Shown here piece after piece: positions 8,331 through 18,021 of a DNA stretch of 60,011 nt. How positions within the stretch are numbered: the first letter of the stretch is position 1; every line of letters begins with the position of its first letter. Source of the stretch: Pyrodictiaceae archaeon (GTDB lineage: Archaea; Thermoproteota; Thermoprotei_A; Sulfolobales; WANQ01); NCBI GenBank assembly GCA_015521735.1, contig WANQ01000037.1:1-60011 (forward strand), in the 5' to 3' direction. Both the position numbers and the translations under genes were made by a program. The notes below the pieces were generated by a model. That model was not told the origin of the DNA. It saw only the letters and a list, made by a program, of their open reading frames with translations, and searched no databases.

Positions 8331-8783
8331 ATGCCTCCCGAAATAGTTATTGATGCCTCAAACGCCATCTTAGGTAGACTTGCAAGCGTAGTTGCAAAAA
8401 TGTTGCTAATGGGATACAAGGTTATAGTAGTCAATGCTGAAAAAGCTGTTGTTAGCGGTGAACCCAAAAAAGTAGTTGAGTCATACAAGTTGTTGTTCAA
8501 AGTTAAAACACTAAGAAACCCATATAAAACTGGTATTAGGAGACCAAGAACACCTGAAAGACTAATAAAGTATGCAGTTAAAGGAATGCTTCCAAAGAAT
8601 AATCCTAGAGGTAAAAAAGCACTCAAGAACCTTAGAGTATATGTAGGAATTCCCGAAGAAGTTAAGGGCAAGGAAGTTAAAGTTATAAGAGAAGCAAGTG
8701 CCGATAGGCTAAAGGGGAAGTATATAACATTAGGTGAACTAGCAAAACAATTGGGATGGAAGGGGGTGGTTTATAGGCATTGA
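8331..8783 (+). CDS. rpl13: Large subunit ribosomal protein L13
   Basis: L13 is an early 23S rRNA-binding assembly protein. It is recognised from VIDASNAILGRLASVVAKML, VVNAEKAVVSGEPKK and RTPERLIKYAVKGMLPKNNP followed by RGKKALKNLRVYVG. Its 150 residues are usual for archaea. The stop overlaps the TTG start of S9. Confidence 0.96.
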   Translation: MPPEIVIDASNAILGRLASVVAKMLLMGYKVIVVNAEKAVVSGEPKKVVESYKLLFKVKTLRNPYKTGIRRPRTPERLIKYAVKGMLPKNNPRGKKALKNLRVYVGIPEEVKGKEVKVIREASADRLKGKYITLGELAKQLGWKGVVYRH

Positions 8784-9208
8784 GTTCAACTACATCTCAA
8801 GAAATTAAGAAGATAGTAATAGCGACGGGTAAAAGAAAGACCTCCATTGCCCGTGCTGTAATTAAGCCTGGGTATGGTAGGGTATGGATTAATAATATAC
8901 CATTAGAGATATACCCTATAAAACTAGCCAGACTAAAGATGATGGAACCACTAGTTCTTGCTGGCAGAAATATTTGGGATAAAGTAGATATAATAGTAAA
9001 CGTTAAAGGAGGTGGAGTTATGAGCCAAGCTGATGCCGTTAGAATGGCTATAGCCAGAGGATTAGTTGAGTACACTGGTAATGAAGAATTAAAGAAAATA
9101 TACTTAGACTACGATAGAACAATGTTAGCAGGAGACCCTAGGAGAACTGAACCAGAAAAGTACATGCGTCGAAGTGCTAGAAGAAGATGGCAGAAATCAT
9201 ATAGGTGA
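8780..9208 (+). CDS. rps9: Small subunit ribosomal protein S9
   Basis: S9 reaches with its C-terminal tail into the P site. It is recognised from [20 protein letters not shown], the [19 protein letters not shown] core, and a tail ending [19 protein letters not shown]. The TTG start overlaps the L13 stop. The last bases GGTGA also serve as Shine-Dalgarno for Rpo10. Confidence 0.96.
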   Translation: MSSTTSQEIKKIVIATGKRKTSIARAVIKPGYGRVWINNIPLEIYPIKLARLKMMEPLVLAGRNIWDKVDIIVNVKGGGVMSQADAVRMAIARGLVEYTGNEELKKIYLDYDRTMLAGDPRRTEPEKYMRRSARRRWQKSYR

Positions 9209-9215
9209 GAAGCAC

Positions 9216-9419
9216 GTGGTATTAATACCTGTTAGATGCTTTACATGTGGAGCACCATTAGGTCACTTATGGGAGGAATTTAAGAAAAGAGTTGAACGAG
9301 GAGAAGACCCCGAAAAAGTACTAGATAGCCTTGGAGTAAAAAGGTATTGTTGTAGAAGAATGCTTATCTCACATGTACAGTTAATAGACGAGTTAGTTCA
9401 CTATAGTAGACCTATATAA
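9216..9419 (+). CDS. rpo10: RNA polymerase subunit Rpo10 (RpoN)
   Basis: Rpo10 is the small zinc subunit that anchors Rpo3 and Rpo11 in RNA polymerase. From the GTG at 9216 it reads [19 protein letters not shown], with the atypical zinc motif CFTCG and the distal YCCRRML, both family hallmarks. GGTGA at 9204-9208 lies 7 bases upstream and fixes this start; a longer in-frame reading from 9174 would overlap S9 and has no family support. The resulting 67 residues are normal. Confidence 0.94.
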   Translation: MVLIPVRCFTCGAPLGHLWEEFKKRVERGEDPEKVLDSLGVKRYCCRRMLISHVQLIDELVHYSRPI

Positions 9420-9439
9420 TCATTAATAGGTGGCTATGT

Positions 9440-10090
9440 ATGTCTGAAACACCTGGCGAAGAAAAAACTACTCAACCCGTATCTGAGAAAGAACTCCTAA
9501 TACCATTGGATCAGTATTTAGCAGCTGGTGTACACATAGGTACTCATATATGTACTAAATATATGGAGAGATTCGTTTATAAGGTAAGACCTGACGGCTT
9601 ATACATACTGGATATAAGGAAAGTGGATGAGAGAATAAGGATTGCAGCTAAATTCATAGCTAGATATGAACCAGAGAGCATAGTAGCAGTATCGGCTAGA
9701 CAGTATGGCCAGAAGCCTGTACAGCAATATTGTAAATTTACTAGATGCAAGCCCATACTAGGTAGGTTTATACCTGGCACATTCACTAATCCACACTTAG
9801 AATGGTATGTTGAACCTGAACTCGTCATAGTAACTGATCCTAGAGCAGATTCCCAGGCAATAGATGAAGCAGCTGAAACAGGTATACCCATAGTAGCGTT
9901 CACGGATACAGATAATAGGACATCATATATAGACCTAATAATACCAGCGAACAATAAGGGTAGAAGATCACTAGCACTACTCTACTGGCTACTAGCTAGA
10001 CAGGTTTTAAGGGAAAGAGGCGAATTAAAACCTGATGAGGACCTACCAGTACCAGTAGAAGAGTTTGAAGCAAAGATAATAAGGAGGTAA
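9440..10090 (+). CDS. rps2: Small subunit ribosomal protein S2
   Basis: This is an S2/SA small-subunit protein of 216 residues. It is recognised from [20 protein letters not shown], the [17 protein letters not shown] segment, and [20 protein letters not shown]. It ends the S13-to-S2 gene string and is followed after 10 bases by the Memo-like gene, an arrangement shared by many archaea. Confidence 0.96.
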   Translation: MSETPGEEKTTQPVSEKELLIPLDQYLAAGVHIGTHICTKYMERFVYKVRPDGLYILDIRKVDERIRIAAKFIARYEPESIVAVSARQYGQKPVQQYCKFTRCKPILGRFIPGTFTNPHLEWYVEPELVIVTDPRADSQAIDEAAETGIPIVAFTDTDNRTSYIDLIIPANNKGRRSLALLYWLLARQVLRERGELKPDEDLPVPVEEFEAKIIRR

Positions 10091-10100
10091 AATACTAGCT

Positions 10101-10955
10101 ATGTACACACGTTATCCTGCTGTAGCAGGATATTTTTATGAGTCTGAACCCGCTAGTCTTAGAAAGCAAATTGAATGGGCTTTCACTCATAGACTAGGTC
10201 CAGGAAGTATACCAAAGGTTTCTAGTTCTAGAGCTAGAAATAGCCTAGGCTATATTTCACCACATGCTGGATACATGTATAGTGGACCTATTGCAGCCCA
10301 CACATATTATAGTATAGCTGGTGAAGGTAAACCAGATGTTTTCATAATTGCAGGCCCTAATCATACTGGTAGAGGTACAGCTGTCTCAATAATGGTTGAA
10401 GGAGAATGGATTACACCGCTAGGTAAGGCATTAGTAGACGCAGAGCTTGCTAAAGAAATAGTAAAGCATTCAGAGTATGCATCACCAGATATTGAAGCAC
10501 ATTTAGATGAGCACTCAGTTGAGGTACAAGTACCCTTCCTACAATACCTGTTTGGAAATATAAGGATAGTACCAATAGTAATAATGCTTCAAACACCTAG
10601 AGTAGCACAAGACCTAGCCAACGCCATAATTAAGGCATCAGAAAAGCTGGGTAAAGACTATGTATTCATAGCTAGTAGCGACTTTTCACACTACGAGCCA
10701 CACGATATAGCTGTTAAAAAAGATTCTTTAGCCTTAAAAGAAATAGAGGAAATAGACCCAGAAGGATTATTTAGAGTAATAGACGAGTACAATATATCCA
10801 TGTGTGGACCCGGACCAGTAGCAACACTACTATACATAGCTAAGTTCTACGGTATCAGTAAAGCTATAAGACTAGCCTATGCGACATCAGGAGATGTTGT
10901 TGGAGATAAGAGCTTAGTTGTAGGATACGCCTCAGTAAGAATACCATTAAAGTGA
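10101..10955 (+). CDS. MEMO1 (AmmeMemoRadiSam-associated) family protein
   Basis: The family is recognised from YPAVAGYFYE at the start, SPHAGYMYSGPIAAHTYY, AGPNHTGRG, the EHSVEVQVPFLQ segment and ASSDFSHYEPH. The conserved His and Asp residues suggest a metal-binding, dioxygenase-like fold. The archaeal function is not established. Length (284) is normal. It stands between S2 and the isoprenoid genes and begins with ATG 10 bases after the S2 stop. Confidence 0.9.
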   Translation: MYTRYPAVAGYFYESEPASLRKQIEWAFTHRLGPGSIPKVSSSRARNSLGYISPHAGYMYSGPIAAHTYYSIAGEGKPDVFIIAGPNHTGRGTAVSIMVEGEWITPLGKALVDAELAKEIVKHSEYASPDIEAHLDEHSVEVQVPFLQYLFGNIRIVPIVIMLQTPRVAQDLANAIIKASEKLGKDYVFIASSDFSHYEPHDIAVKKDSLALKEIEEIDPEGLFRVIDEYNISMCGPGPVATLLYIAKFYGISKAIRLAYATSGDVVGDKSLVVGYASVRIPLK

Positions 10956-10962
10956 CAATGTA

Positions 10963-11778
10963 ATGCTAGAGAAACTCAAAGTTAAAGCTCCTCTAGTTTT
11001 CATGGGGCCACTAATTAAAGGAAGAATAAACCCTATTTCCACTATCGTATCATCTAAAAACTACACTATCACACTACACCCAGTAAGTGATAGTACTCAA
11101 CAATTGAGCTGTAAAAGCATCAAACTTGTTGAAGAATTCATAGGAATATTGAGTAAGGAAATGGGCGAAGAAATACCATTAACTACTTGCATTGAAGATG
11201 AAATAAGGTTTTTACCAACAATAACAATGTATTCTATGCATACCTATGCTATAGCCTTAGTCTTGTCTAGAGAATACGATGTCAACATAATAGACGTGAT
11301 GGAGTCATTCATGGGAATAGAATCTGAGCTTCTAGGAAAAGAGTTACCACAGTATATTCAAGCACTTAGGCTAACAATAATGCATGGTAAGCCGTTAATA
11401 TATAGGTATGGTGAAGGAGAAGTAGTTAACGAAGAACCAGCTACATTATACGCAGTAGTTGAAAAAATAGATACTGAAAGCAAGTTGCTAAACAAGCAAC
11501 TATACGATGATGAATTAGTGAACATGTTAACTAAGGTAGCAGGAATCAACACAATTAAATCCTTCAATGCACAACGTAGTAAAGACTACTATTTATTATC
11601 ACATTATTGTCGAGTAGAAAACTCTATATGGCATGCTCTTTACGGCTATAGCATACCTTCTGAAGCAGTAGATACCATATGTACAAAGATAACTTTAGAT
11701 ATTAATAGACCTATAGTATTGAAATTATACAGGAAAACACTTGAAGACAACATTAAAGGCATAAGTGTTTTAATATAA
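10963..11778 (+). CDS. Uncharacterised protein in the mevalonate kinase position, possible degenerate GHMP-fold protein
   Basis: I do not recognise this 271-residue protein with confidence. Between Memo and isopentenyl phosphate kinase, crenarchaea usually carry mevalonate kinase. Weak echoes of a GHMP kinase are visible: VKAPLVFMG at the start (kinases have KAPGKVILFGEH), then INPISTIV. The expected ATP loop (GLGSSAA type), the catalytic region (GxPSGxD type) and the C-terminal GAGGGG motif are all absent, and it is about 40 residues shorter than the enzyme. It may be a pseudoenzyme, a strongly diverged kinase or an unrelated protein. It is 7 bases after Memo and probably co-transcribed. Confidence 0.5.
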   Translation: MLEKLKVKAPLVFMGPLIKGRINPISTIVSSKNYTITLHPVSDSTQQLSCKSIKLVEEFIGILSKEMGEEIPLTTCIEDEIRFLPTITMYSMHTYAIALVLSREYDVNIIDVMESFMGIESELLGKELPQYIQALRLTIMHGKPLIYRYGEGEVVNEEPATLYAVVEKIDTESKLLNKQLYDDELVNMLTKVAGINTIKSFNAQRSKDYYLLSHYCRVENSIWHALYGYSIPSEAVDTICTKITLDINRPIVLKLYRKTLEDNIKGISVLI

Positions 11779-11863
11779 CCTTCTATAACCTCCAAGAGCT
11801 AAGCCAGGGCTAAAATAAATATATTATACGTATGCTAGGACTTATCTCAGAGGCTAGAAGACA

Positions 11864-12676
11864 TTGAAGAATAGACCTATAATACTAAAAATTGGTGGAA
11901 GCGTCATAACAGATAAATCTGTGCCAATGAAAATTAGGTACAATGTAATCCATAGAATAGCTCGTGAAATACGCAAATATTTAAACGAATACAGTGATTC
12001 AAGGCTGATAATAGTTCATGGAGGAGGAAGTGTTGGCCACTACCTAGTTAAAAAATTAAAGGTACTTGAGCATGGTTGGGATGAGAAGAAATATAGTGCA
12101 ATATCTAATGAAATGATTAGATTAGCATTAACTATCTCATCAATCCTAAACATAAATAAAGTACCAGCTACAATCATTACAACACATGCATTATTCGTCT
12201 TAGATAATGATAATAAAATAATTGATAACGATATTGGAGTAAGAGTTCTAGAAGGCTACCTATCAAGAGGTTTAATACCAATTCTCTATGGTGATGCCGT
12301 TATTAAAGTATTAAATAATGATGTAGAATTCAAGATATTGTCAGGCGACGATATTTCATGGTACTTAGCTGGTAAGTTAAATGCTTCAAAACTATTATTT
12401 GCAACATCTGTTAATGGAATATATGATCGTGACCCTAGTCATCCGGATGCAAGGTTATTGAAAGAGATAAGTTTAGATGAAATAGGCTATATTGGCTCAA
12501 AACTAAGAGGATACGATGTTACTGGAGGCATGTTGAATAAGTTAAAGTCTGGCATCATGTACGTCAATGTTTTACCGAAAGACTTAGAGGTCATAGTATT
12601 TAATGGGCTCGTAGAGGATAATATATACAAGGCTCTAAAAGGAACCCTTGAAACTTACACTAAGGTGAAGATATAG
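11864..12676 (+). CDS. ipk: Isopentenyl phosphate kinase
   Basis: The enzyme converts isopentenyl phosphate to isopentenyl diphosphate, the last step of the archaeal mevalonate route. It is an amino-acid-kinase fold: ILKIGGSVITDKS (about 6-18), IVHGGGSVGHYLVKK with the His that distinguishes IPK from other family members, and DVTGGMLNKL near the C-terminus. The start is TTG at 11864. The partner gene for IPP isomerase follows after 1 base. It supports the view that this organism uses the dehydratase/decarboxylase type of pathway ending in IPK. Confidence 0.9.
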   Translation: MKNRPIILKIGGSVITDKSVPMKIRYNVIHRIAREIRKYLNEYSDSRLIIVHGGGSVGHYLVKKLKVLEHGWDEKKYSAISNEMIRLALTISSILNINKVPATIITTHALFVLDNDNKIIDNDIGVRVLEGYLSRGLIPILYGDAVIKVLNNDVEFKILSGDDISWYLAGKLNASKLLFATSVNGIYDRDPSHPDARLLKEISLDEIGYIGSKLRGYDVTGGMLNKLKSGIMYVNVLPKDLEVIVFNGLVEDNIYKALKGTLETYTKVKI

Positions 12677-12677
12677 T

Positions 12678-13799
12678 TTGTCTAATCTAACTAGGAGGCG
12701 CAAGTTAGAACACATAGATATAGTAGTAAAGGAAAATGTAGAGCCCACGGCAACTACGTTGCTAGAAAGTATAGTACTCTGTCATAACGCTTCACCAGAC
12801 TTAGACTTTAATGAAATAGATACAAGCATTGAATTCTTAGGGAAAAGAATAAATGCACCTATAATGATAGAAGCCATGACTGGAGGCCACCCTGATACAG
12901 CTACAATAAATAAAGCGTTAGCTGAAATAGCTGAGGAAATAGGTATACCAATAGGAGTAGGGAGTCAGCGTGCAGCAATTGAGGATAAATCACTTGAATA
13001 CACCTTTAGTATTGTGAGAGAGAAGGCCCAGTCTATTCCAGTGATAGCTAATATTGGTGGTGCTCAAATAGTTAAAGGTTATACAGCTAAAGAACTACTT
13101 AAAGCAATATCAATGGTAAAAGCTGATGCAATAGCAATACACTTAAACCCTGCCCAAGAAGTCTTTCAGCCGGAGGGAGATAAGAATTTTAGTAAACTAG
13201 TTGACCTTGTATCTGTTCTAGTTGATGAACTACCAGTACCAGTTATAATAAAGGAGACGGGCAATGGCTTACTAGGAAGAGTTGCTAGAATGTATGCTGA
13301 AATAGGTGTAGAGTACTTTGACGTTTCTGGCCTAGGAGGTACAAATTGGGTTATAATTGAGGGAATTAGATCAAGTAATCCAGTAATTAAGGATCTATCA
13401 AAAGAATTCTCAACTTGGGGTATACCTACTGCTATAGCTATCATAGATGTATTATACCAGGTTCCATCAGCTACGATAATAGCTAGTGGAGGTATTAGGA
13501 CAAGCTTAGATGTATCTAAAGCAATAGCTCTTGGAGCAAACATAGTTGGTATAGCAGGTCCTATAATAAAACTCCTATTAACTAAAGGAAAGGATGAGGT
13601 TAAAAAATACATCAATAAACTTGTTACCGGGCTAAAAATATCCATGTTCCTAACATCATCAAAGAAACCATATGATCTATGGTGTAAACAATTAGTTATA
13701 AGCAATAACGTCGAGGAATGGCTAAAATCGCTAGACATAGACGTTCGTGAATACATGGAGTTAAGGTGTTTGAGGAGGAAACAACTTATAAGCGGGTAG
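12678..13799 (+). CDS. fni: Type 2 isopentenyl-diphosphate delta-isomerase (FMN dependent)
   Basis: IDI-2 interconverts IPP and DMAPP using reduced FMN. It is a TIM barrel recognised from RRRKLEHIDIVVKENVE, IMIEAMTGGHPDTA, IPIGVGSQRAAIED, HLNPAQEVFQPEGD (substrate binding, catalytic Gln), VIIKETGNG and IASGGIRTSLDVSKA (phosphate site). Length is 373. The start is TTG, one base after the IPK stop. It supplies DMAPP to the GGPP synthase encoded next. Confidence 0.94.
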   Translation: MSNLTRRRKLEHIDIVVKENVEPTATTLLESIVLCHNASPDLDFNEIDTSIEFLGKRINAPIMIEAMTGGHPDTATINKALAEIAEEIGIPIGVGSQRAAIEDKSLEYTFSIVREKAQSIPVIANIGGAQIVKGYTAKELLKAISMVKADAIAIHLNPAQEVFQPEGDKNFSKLVDLVSVLVDELPVPVIIKETGNGLLGRVARMYAEIGVEYFDVSGLGGTNWVIIEGIRSSNPVIKDLSKEFSTWGIPTAIAIIDVLYQVPSATIIASGGIRTSLDVSKAIALGANIVGIAGPIIKLLLTKGKDEVKKYINKLVTGLKISMFLTSSKKPYDLWCKQLVISNNVEEWLKSLDIDVREYMELRCLRRKQLISG

Positions 13800-13826
13800 A
13801 TAGTTAGGGTCTTGAAGGTGGATTAG

Positions 13827-14822
13827 TTGAAGAAGCTTTTAGCATATGCTGAGAGTGTTAGAAAAGACATAGACAACCTAATCTTTGAGCTACTAAAGGG
13901 TCAGCCCCAGGAACTCTATGAGGCTTCAATGCACTTACTAAAAGCTGGTGGTAAGAGGCTAAGACCAGTATTATTGTTAGCAATTGCAAAAGGCTATGGA
14001 TTAGACGAGGAGAAAGCATTGCCAGCTGCTGCTGCTGTAGAATTACTCCATAACTTCACATTAGTACATGACGACATAATGGATAGAGACATGTTTAGAA
14101 GAAATGTACCAACAGTACACAGTATATGGGGAGAAGCGTTAGCAATACTTGCTGGAGACCTACTGTTTTCCAAGGCTTTTGAGGCAATAATGATGTTAGA
14201 GGATAGAGGAGTAAGACATGATCTAGTAGTAAAAGCAGCTAAGAAGCTTGCATGGGCATCAACTACTGTTGCAGAAGGACAAGCTCTTGACATGGACTTT
14301 GAGAAAAGAAACGACGTAACCGAGCAAGAATACATGATTATGATAGAGAAAAAGACAGCAGCATTATTTAAGGCATCAGCAGAAATTGGTGCAATAATTG
14401 CTGGTGCAGGAGACGAAGAAATAGAATACATTGGCGAGTTTGCAAGAAATACTGGCATAGCATTTCAGATAATAGATGACATATTAGGAATAACAGCAGA
14501 TGAATCAAAGCTAGGAAAACCAGTATTCAGCGATATACGTGAGGGTAAGAGAACAATACTCGTAATCTACACGTTAAGTAAACTTAATGATAAAGAGAGA
14601 AGTGAATTTCTAAGTATACTAGGTAATCGTAACGCTACGTTAGAAGAATTAAGGAAAGCAGCAGAAATGATTAAATCTAGTGGAGCAATAGATTATGCTA
14701 AAAGCATTGCTAAGGACTATGTAAGTAAAGCTATAGATTACTTGGAAAAGACAAGCATAGATAAAGGTATAGCTGAGATGCTAAGAGAGTTTGCAGAGTA
14801 TATAGTTGAAAGGGAGAAATAA
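13827..14822 (+). CDS. gds: Geranylgeranyl (polyprenyl) diphosphate synthase
   Basis: The enzyme elongates DMAPP with IPP to make the C20 (or longer) chain of archaeal membrane lipids. The first Asp-rich motif is DDIMDRD (about residue 82 onward) and the second is QIIDDILGI. KAGGKRLRPVLLL and HSIWGEALAILAGDLL are also typical. Length (331) is normal. It starts with TTG. Chain length cannot be fixed from sequence here, but its place next to IPK and IDI-2 favours GGPP. Confidence 0.93.
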   Translation: MKKLLAYAESVRKDIDNLIFELLKGQPQELYEASMHLLKAGGKRLRPVLLLAIAKGYGLDEEKALPAAAAVELLHNFTLVHDDIMDRDMFRRNVPTVHSIWGEALAILAGDLLFSKAFEAIMMLEDRGVRHDLVVKAAKKLAWASTTVAEGQALDMDFEKRNDVTEQEYMIMIEKKTAALFKASAEIGAIIAGAGDEEIEYIGEFARNTGIAFQIIDDILGITADESKLGKPVFSDIREGKRTILVIYTLSKLNDKERSEFLSILGNRNATLEELRKAAEMIKSSGAIDYAKSIAKDYVSKAIDYLEKTSIDKGIAEMLREFAEYIVEREK

Positions 14823-14825
14823 GTA

Positions 14826-15335
14826 ATGGCTAATAGCAAAGCATACCTCTTACCTAAAGTATACGTTGAAGTATATGGTGGAAAGCAGTTAAGTGAATGT
14901 ATTGCTTTAGTAAATGAGCATGTACTAAAATGCAAACAGCTAAAGGATTTAGGAGAAAGTGTCAGGTTATTTGAAAAGATAATGTATGATAAAGCGTTGA
15001 ACGAAGTATTCGATATACAGAATAACGTTATAAAGAAATCCTTTATAGTAAATACTGTTAATGGGAGATATATTTTAGTGGAAAAAGGCTTGAAACCATA
15101 TGTTTACGATGTTAGAGGAGTTCGTGTACATTTACTTGTAAGTGAAGGTGATGAGGTAAAGCCTAGAGAACGTATAGCATATATATTAACACGTAAACAT
15201 GAAACACGTGTCCTAAAGTCCGATGTTGAAGGTGTAGTGGTACTAGTGGGATACCTGCTAGGTGAACCCGTAGATCACTATGTAGTACTCGTACTAGGTA
15301 GGGATTATGTTAAGTACCTCAAACCTAAACATTAA
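14826..15335 (+). CDS. DUF2118-like protein (lipoyl/biotinyl-like C-terminal half)
   Basis: This 169-residue protein has no known function. The C-terminal half, about 105-165, has the hammerhead-like pattern of biotinyl/lipoyl domains (VHLLVSEGDEVKPRERIAYI and later SDVEGVVVLVGYL) but no modifiable Lys in the expected place. It starts 3 bases after the GGPP synthase stop and overlaps the gltX start by 29 bases. The family name is from memory of archaeal proteins beside these genes; a search would confirm it. Confidence 0.6.
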   Translation: MANSKAYLLPKVYVEVYGGKQLSECIALVNEHVLKCKQLKDLGESVRLFEKIMYDKALNEVFDIQNNVIKKSFIVNTVNGRYILVEKGLKPYVYDVRGVRVHLLVSEGDEVKPRERIAYILTRKHETRVLKSDVEGVVVLVGYLLGEPVDHYVVLVLGRDYVKYLKPKH

Positions 15336-17076
15336 TGAAGTAAGAGAACTTGCACTAAAATATGCATTATACAATGCAGTAAGACATGATGGTAAAGCTA
15401 GGATAGGCCCCGTAGTAAGTAAGATCATCGGTGAAAGACCGGAGTACAGAAAATATGCTAGAGATATAGCTAAGATCGTAAAGGAAGTAGTAGAAGAAGT
15501 AAATAATATGAGTCTTAACGAACAAATAGAACTTCTAAGAAGTAGATGGCCCGAACTACTTGAAGAAAGGAGGGAAATAGCAAAAGGGCCCGAACTACCA
15601 CCATTACCCAATGTAGATAAATACAAGGTAGTGAAAACACGTTTTGCACCGAATCCCGACTTTGTGTTACATCTGGGTAGTGCACGCCCGGCTATACTAT
15701 GTTACGAGTATGCTAAGAGATACAAAGGCAAAATGATACTTAGATTTGAAGACACAGATCCTAGAATAAAGAGGCCCTTACCAGAAGCATATAAGGCTAT
15801 AAAAGAAGACTTACGATGGCTTGGTATAAAATGGGATGAGGAATATATTCAGTCACTTAGAATGAAGATATACTATAGTATAGCACGTGAACTAATAGAG
15901 AAAGGCGGAGCATACGTTGACTTATGTAGTCCAAACGAGTTCCGAAAATATAGAGATGAAGGTAGAGCATGCCCACATAGGGAGAAGAGTATTGAGGAAC
16001 AATTAGAATTATGGGACAAAATGATTGAAGGATACTTTAGTGAAGGTGAAGCTGTTTTACGCATAAAGACCCCACTTGATTACCCAGACCCTTCAGTGAG
16101 GGAATGGGTTGCGTTTAGAATAATAGATACTTCAAAGACACCTCATCCTATAGTGGGTGATAAATACATTGTTTGGCCAACATATAACTTTGCTGCAGCA
16201 GTAGACGACCATTTAATGGGAGTAACACATATACTAAGAGCTAAGGAGCATCAAACCAATACAATTAAACAGAAATTCCTGTATAAGCACTTGGGCTGGG
16301 AGTACCCTGAAGCAATACACTTCGGTAGGCTAAGACTAGAAGGATTTATGTTAAGTAAATCTAAGATGAGAGAATTAATGGAACGAGGCGATTATGAAGG
16401 ATACAGTGATCCTAGATTCGGAACTTTAAGTGCTCTACGTAGAAGAGGATTTTTAGCAGAAACCATACATAAAATAATACTAGATGTAGGAGTAAAGCAC
16501 ACTGATGCAACAATAAGTTTCGAGAACCTAGCAGCAATTAACCGTAAAATAGTTGATCCAATTGCACCTAGAATAATGTTTGTAGATAACCCGGTAATAG
16601 TTGAAATAGAGGGACTTGATCCAACGACAGTAGAGATGCCTCTTCACCCATCTAATAAGGAACTCGGTACTAGAGTTATAGAGTTAAAGAGTAAACCAGT
16701 TAAAGTATTCATTTCTGCAAAAGACTCTAAGATACTTTTAAATAAAGGCGAAGTAAGACTAATGGAGCTAGCTAATGTAAGGCTACTAGAACATAACGTA
16801 GATGCTAAGAGAATAAAAGTTGAACTCATAAGTAGAGATCTAGATTATGCACGGAATAGAAAATTGCAAATAATTCAATGGGTACCCTACGATAGTAATG
16901 TACAAGTAACTATAAAAAAGCCTGTGGAAGATAAAATAGAATTAATTAATGGTTTAGCTGAGCAATATGTAGCTAACATAGGCGTAGACAAAATAGTCCA
17001 GTTCATTAGGGTAGGATTTGTAAGAATAGATAGTATCATAGATGGGAAAATTATAGCATACTACACACATGACTAG
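15307..17076 (+). CDS. gltX: Glutamyl-tRNA synthetase (archaeal, GlxRS type)
   Basis: The enzyme charges tRNA-Glu and, in archaea, also tRNA-Gln for later amidation. The class I signature is FAPNPDFVLHLGSARPA (HLGS as the HIGH variant, about residue 122) and FMLSKSKM is the KMSKS equivalent. RFEDTDPR and WGVTHILR-like VTHILRAKEH also fit. Length (589) matches archaeal GluRS, whose C-terminal anticodon part is beta-rich like GlnRS. The ATG start lies within the end of the previous gene. Confidence 0.95.
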   Translation: MLSTSNLNINEVRELALKYALYNAVRHDGKARIGPVVSKIIGERPEYRKYARDIAKIVKEVVEEVNNMSLNEQIELLRSRWPELLEERREIAKGPELPPLPNVDKYKVVKTRFAPNPDFVLHLGSARPAILCYEYAKRYKGKMILRFEDTDPRIKRPLPEAYKAIKEDLRWLGIKWDEEYIQSLRMKIYYSIARELIEKGGAYVDLCSPNEFRKYRDEGRACPHREKSIEEQLELWDKMIEGYFSEGEAVLRIKTPLDYPDPSVREWVAFRIIDTSKTPHPIVGDKYIVWPTYNFAAAVDDHLMGVTHILRAKEHQTNTIKQKFLYKHLGWEYPEAIHFGRLRLEGFMLSKSKMRELMERGDYEGYSDPRFGTLSALRRRGFLAETIHKIILDVGVKHTDATISFENLAAINRKIVDPIAPRIMFVDNPVIVEIEGLDPTTVEMPLHPSNKELGTRVIELKSKPVKVFISAKDSKILLNKGEVRLMELANVRLLEHNVDAKRIKVELISRDLDYARNRKLQIIQWVPYDSNVQVTIKKPVEDKIELINGLAEQYVANIGVDKIVQFIRVGFVRIDSIIDGKIIAYYTHD

Positions 17077-17119
17077 AATGGAATGATTAATCATAGCAAT
17101 TTGTTTAACTAAAGCAACA

Positions 17120-17128
17120 TTTTAAAAG
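17120..17128 (+). promoter_or_regulatory. TATA box of the L7Ae gene
   Basis: TTTTAAAAG lies about 55 bases before the ATG, with a GGAGGATGAGG Shine-Dalgarno between. The spacing predicts a transcript start near 17150. Confidence 0.45.
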
Positions 17129-17181
17129 CCTCCACTCTATACTTCTTGTGAACGACGACCTAAATGGGAGGAGGATGAGGT

Positions 17182-17568
17182 ATGTCTAAACCCTTCTACG
17201 TTAGATTCGAAGTACCCCCTGAACTAGCTGAAAAAGCCTACGAAGCCTTAAGGAAAGCTAGAGAAACAGGTGGTAAGATAAAGAAAGGAACAAATGAAGT
17301 AACAAAAGCAGTAGAAAGAGGTTTAGCAAAACTAGTAATAATAGCAGAAGACGTAGATCCACCAGAAATAGTTGCTCACCTACCACTACTATGCGATGAA
17401 AAGAAAATACCATATGTCTACGTACCAAGCAAGAAGAAGCTAGGTGAAGCAGCTGGTATAGAAGTTGCTGCTGCTAGCGCATGCATAATTGAGCCAGGTG
17501 GAGCTAAAGACCTAATGGAGGAAATAATAAAGCAGGTAAACGAGATTAGAGCTAAGACTGGCAGGTAA
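17182..17568 (+). CDS. rpl7ae: Ribosomal protein L7Ae / K-turn binding protein
   Basis: L7Ae binds K-turns in rRNA, in C/D and H/ACA guide RNAs and in RNase P. It is recognised from [19 protein letters not shown] (RNA contact), [20 protein letters not shown] and the C-terminal [13 protein letters not shown]. Length (128) is normal. Strong Shine-Dalgarno GGAGG is present. It is relevant here because the window also encodes three C/D guide RNAs and RNase P proteins that depend on L7Ae. Confidence 0.97.
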   Translation: MSKPFYVRFEVPPELAEKAYEALRKARETGGKIKKGTNEVTKAVERGLAKLVIIAEDVDPPEIVAHLPLLCDEKKIPYVYVPSKKKLGEAAGIEVAAASACIIEPGGAKDLMEEIIKQVNEIRAKTGR

Positions 17569-17601
17569 GGCTACAAAACCAGCCCATATACGTAAAAGAG
17601 A

Positions 17602-17620
17602 TTTTTTGTATTACAATACA
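17602..17620. terminator. Palindromic terminator between L7Ae and S28e
   Basis: A T6 run at 17602-17607 runs into the perfect inverted repeat TGTATT-AC-AATACA (17607-17620). It sits between two convergent genes. The T-run follows L7Ae on the plus strand; the repeat could act on both strands. Confidence 0.45.
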
Positions 17621-17670
17621 TGATTTTAAGTTTACATCATAAAATGGATAATGCGTAAATACTTAATACT

Positions 17671-17910
17671 TTATCTTCTACCAGTGAGTTTCCTGGCTTC
17701 ACGCTCTGTTTCTCTTAGAATCAATATATCACCTATACGTACTGGTCCTTTCACGTTTCTCGTAAGTATTCTACCCTTATCTCTACCTTCAAGTACTCTT
17801 ACACGTACCTGCGTAATTTCTCCAGTAACTCCAGTCCTTCCTATTATTTGTATTACTTCAGCTGGGAACCCTATCTCCTCTACTACGTTAAACTCCTTTT
17901 TGCTACTCAT
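17671..17910 (-). CDS. rps28e: Small subunit ribosomal protein S28e
   Basis: This 79-residue OB-fold protein of the small subunit is recognised from [40 protein letters not shown] and EARKL at the C-terminus. In most archaea S28e follows L7Ae on the same strand; here it is inverted and divergent from L24e. The ATG start is clear. A reading frame on the plus strand over the same bases is not supported. Confidence 0.95.
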   Translation of the reverse strand: MSSKKEFNVVEEIGFPAEVIQIIGRTGVTGEITQVRVRVLEGRDKGRILTRNVKGPVRIGDILILRETEREARKLTGRR

Positions 17911-18021
17911 GCTTCAACCCCTGCTTTCCGTGTCAAACTATACAATTTCCCTTAAAAACCCATATACTCCGTAAACTCTAAAAACCTCATTCTATGACGA
18001 GTATACGGTGAGTGGAGGAAA

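Noticed and set aside
17651-17974. Plus-strand reading frame over S28e
   Set aside because: It is the complement of a clear ribosomal protein and shows no family pattern.
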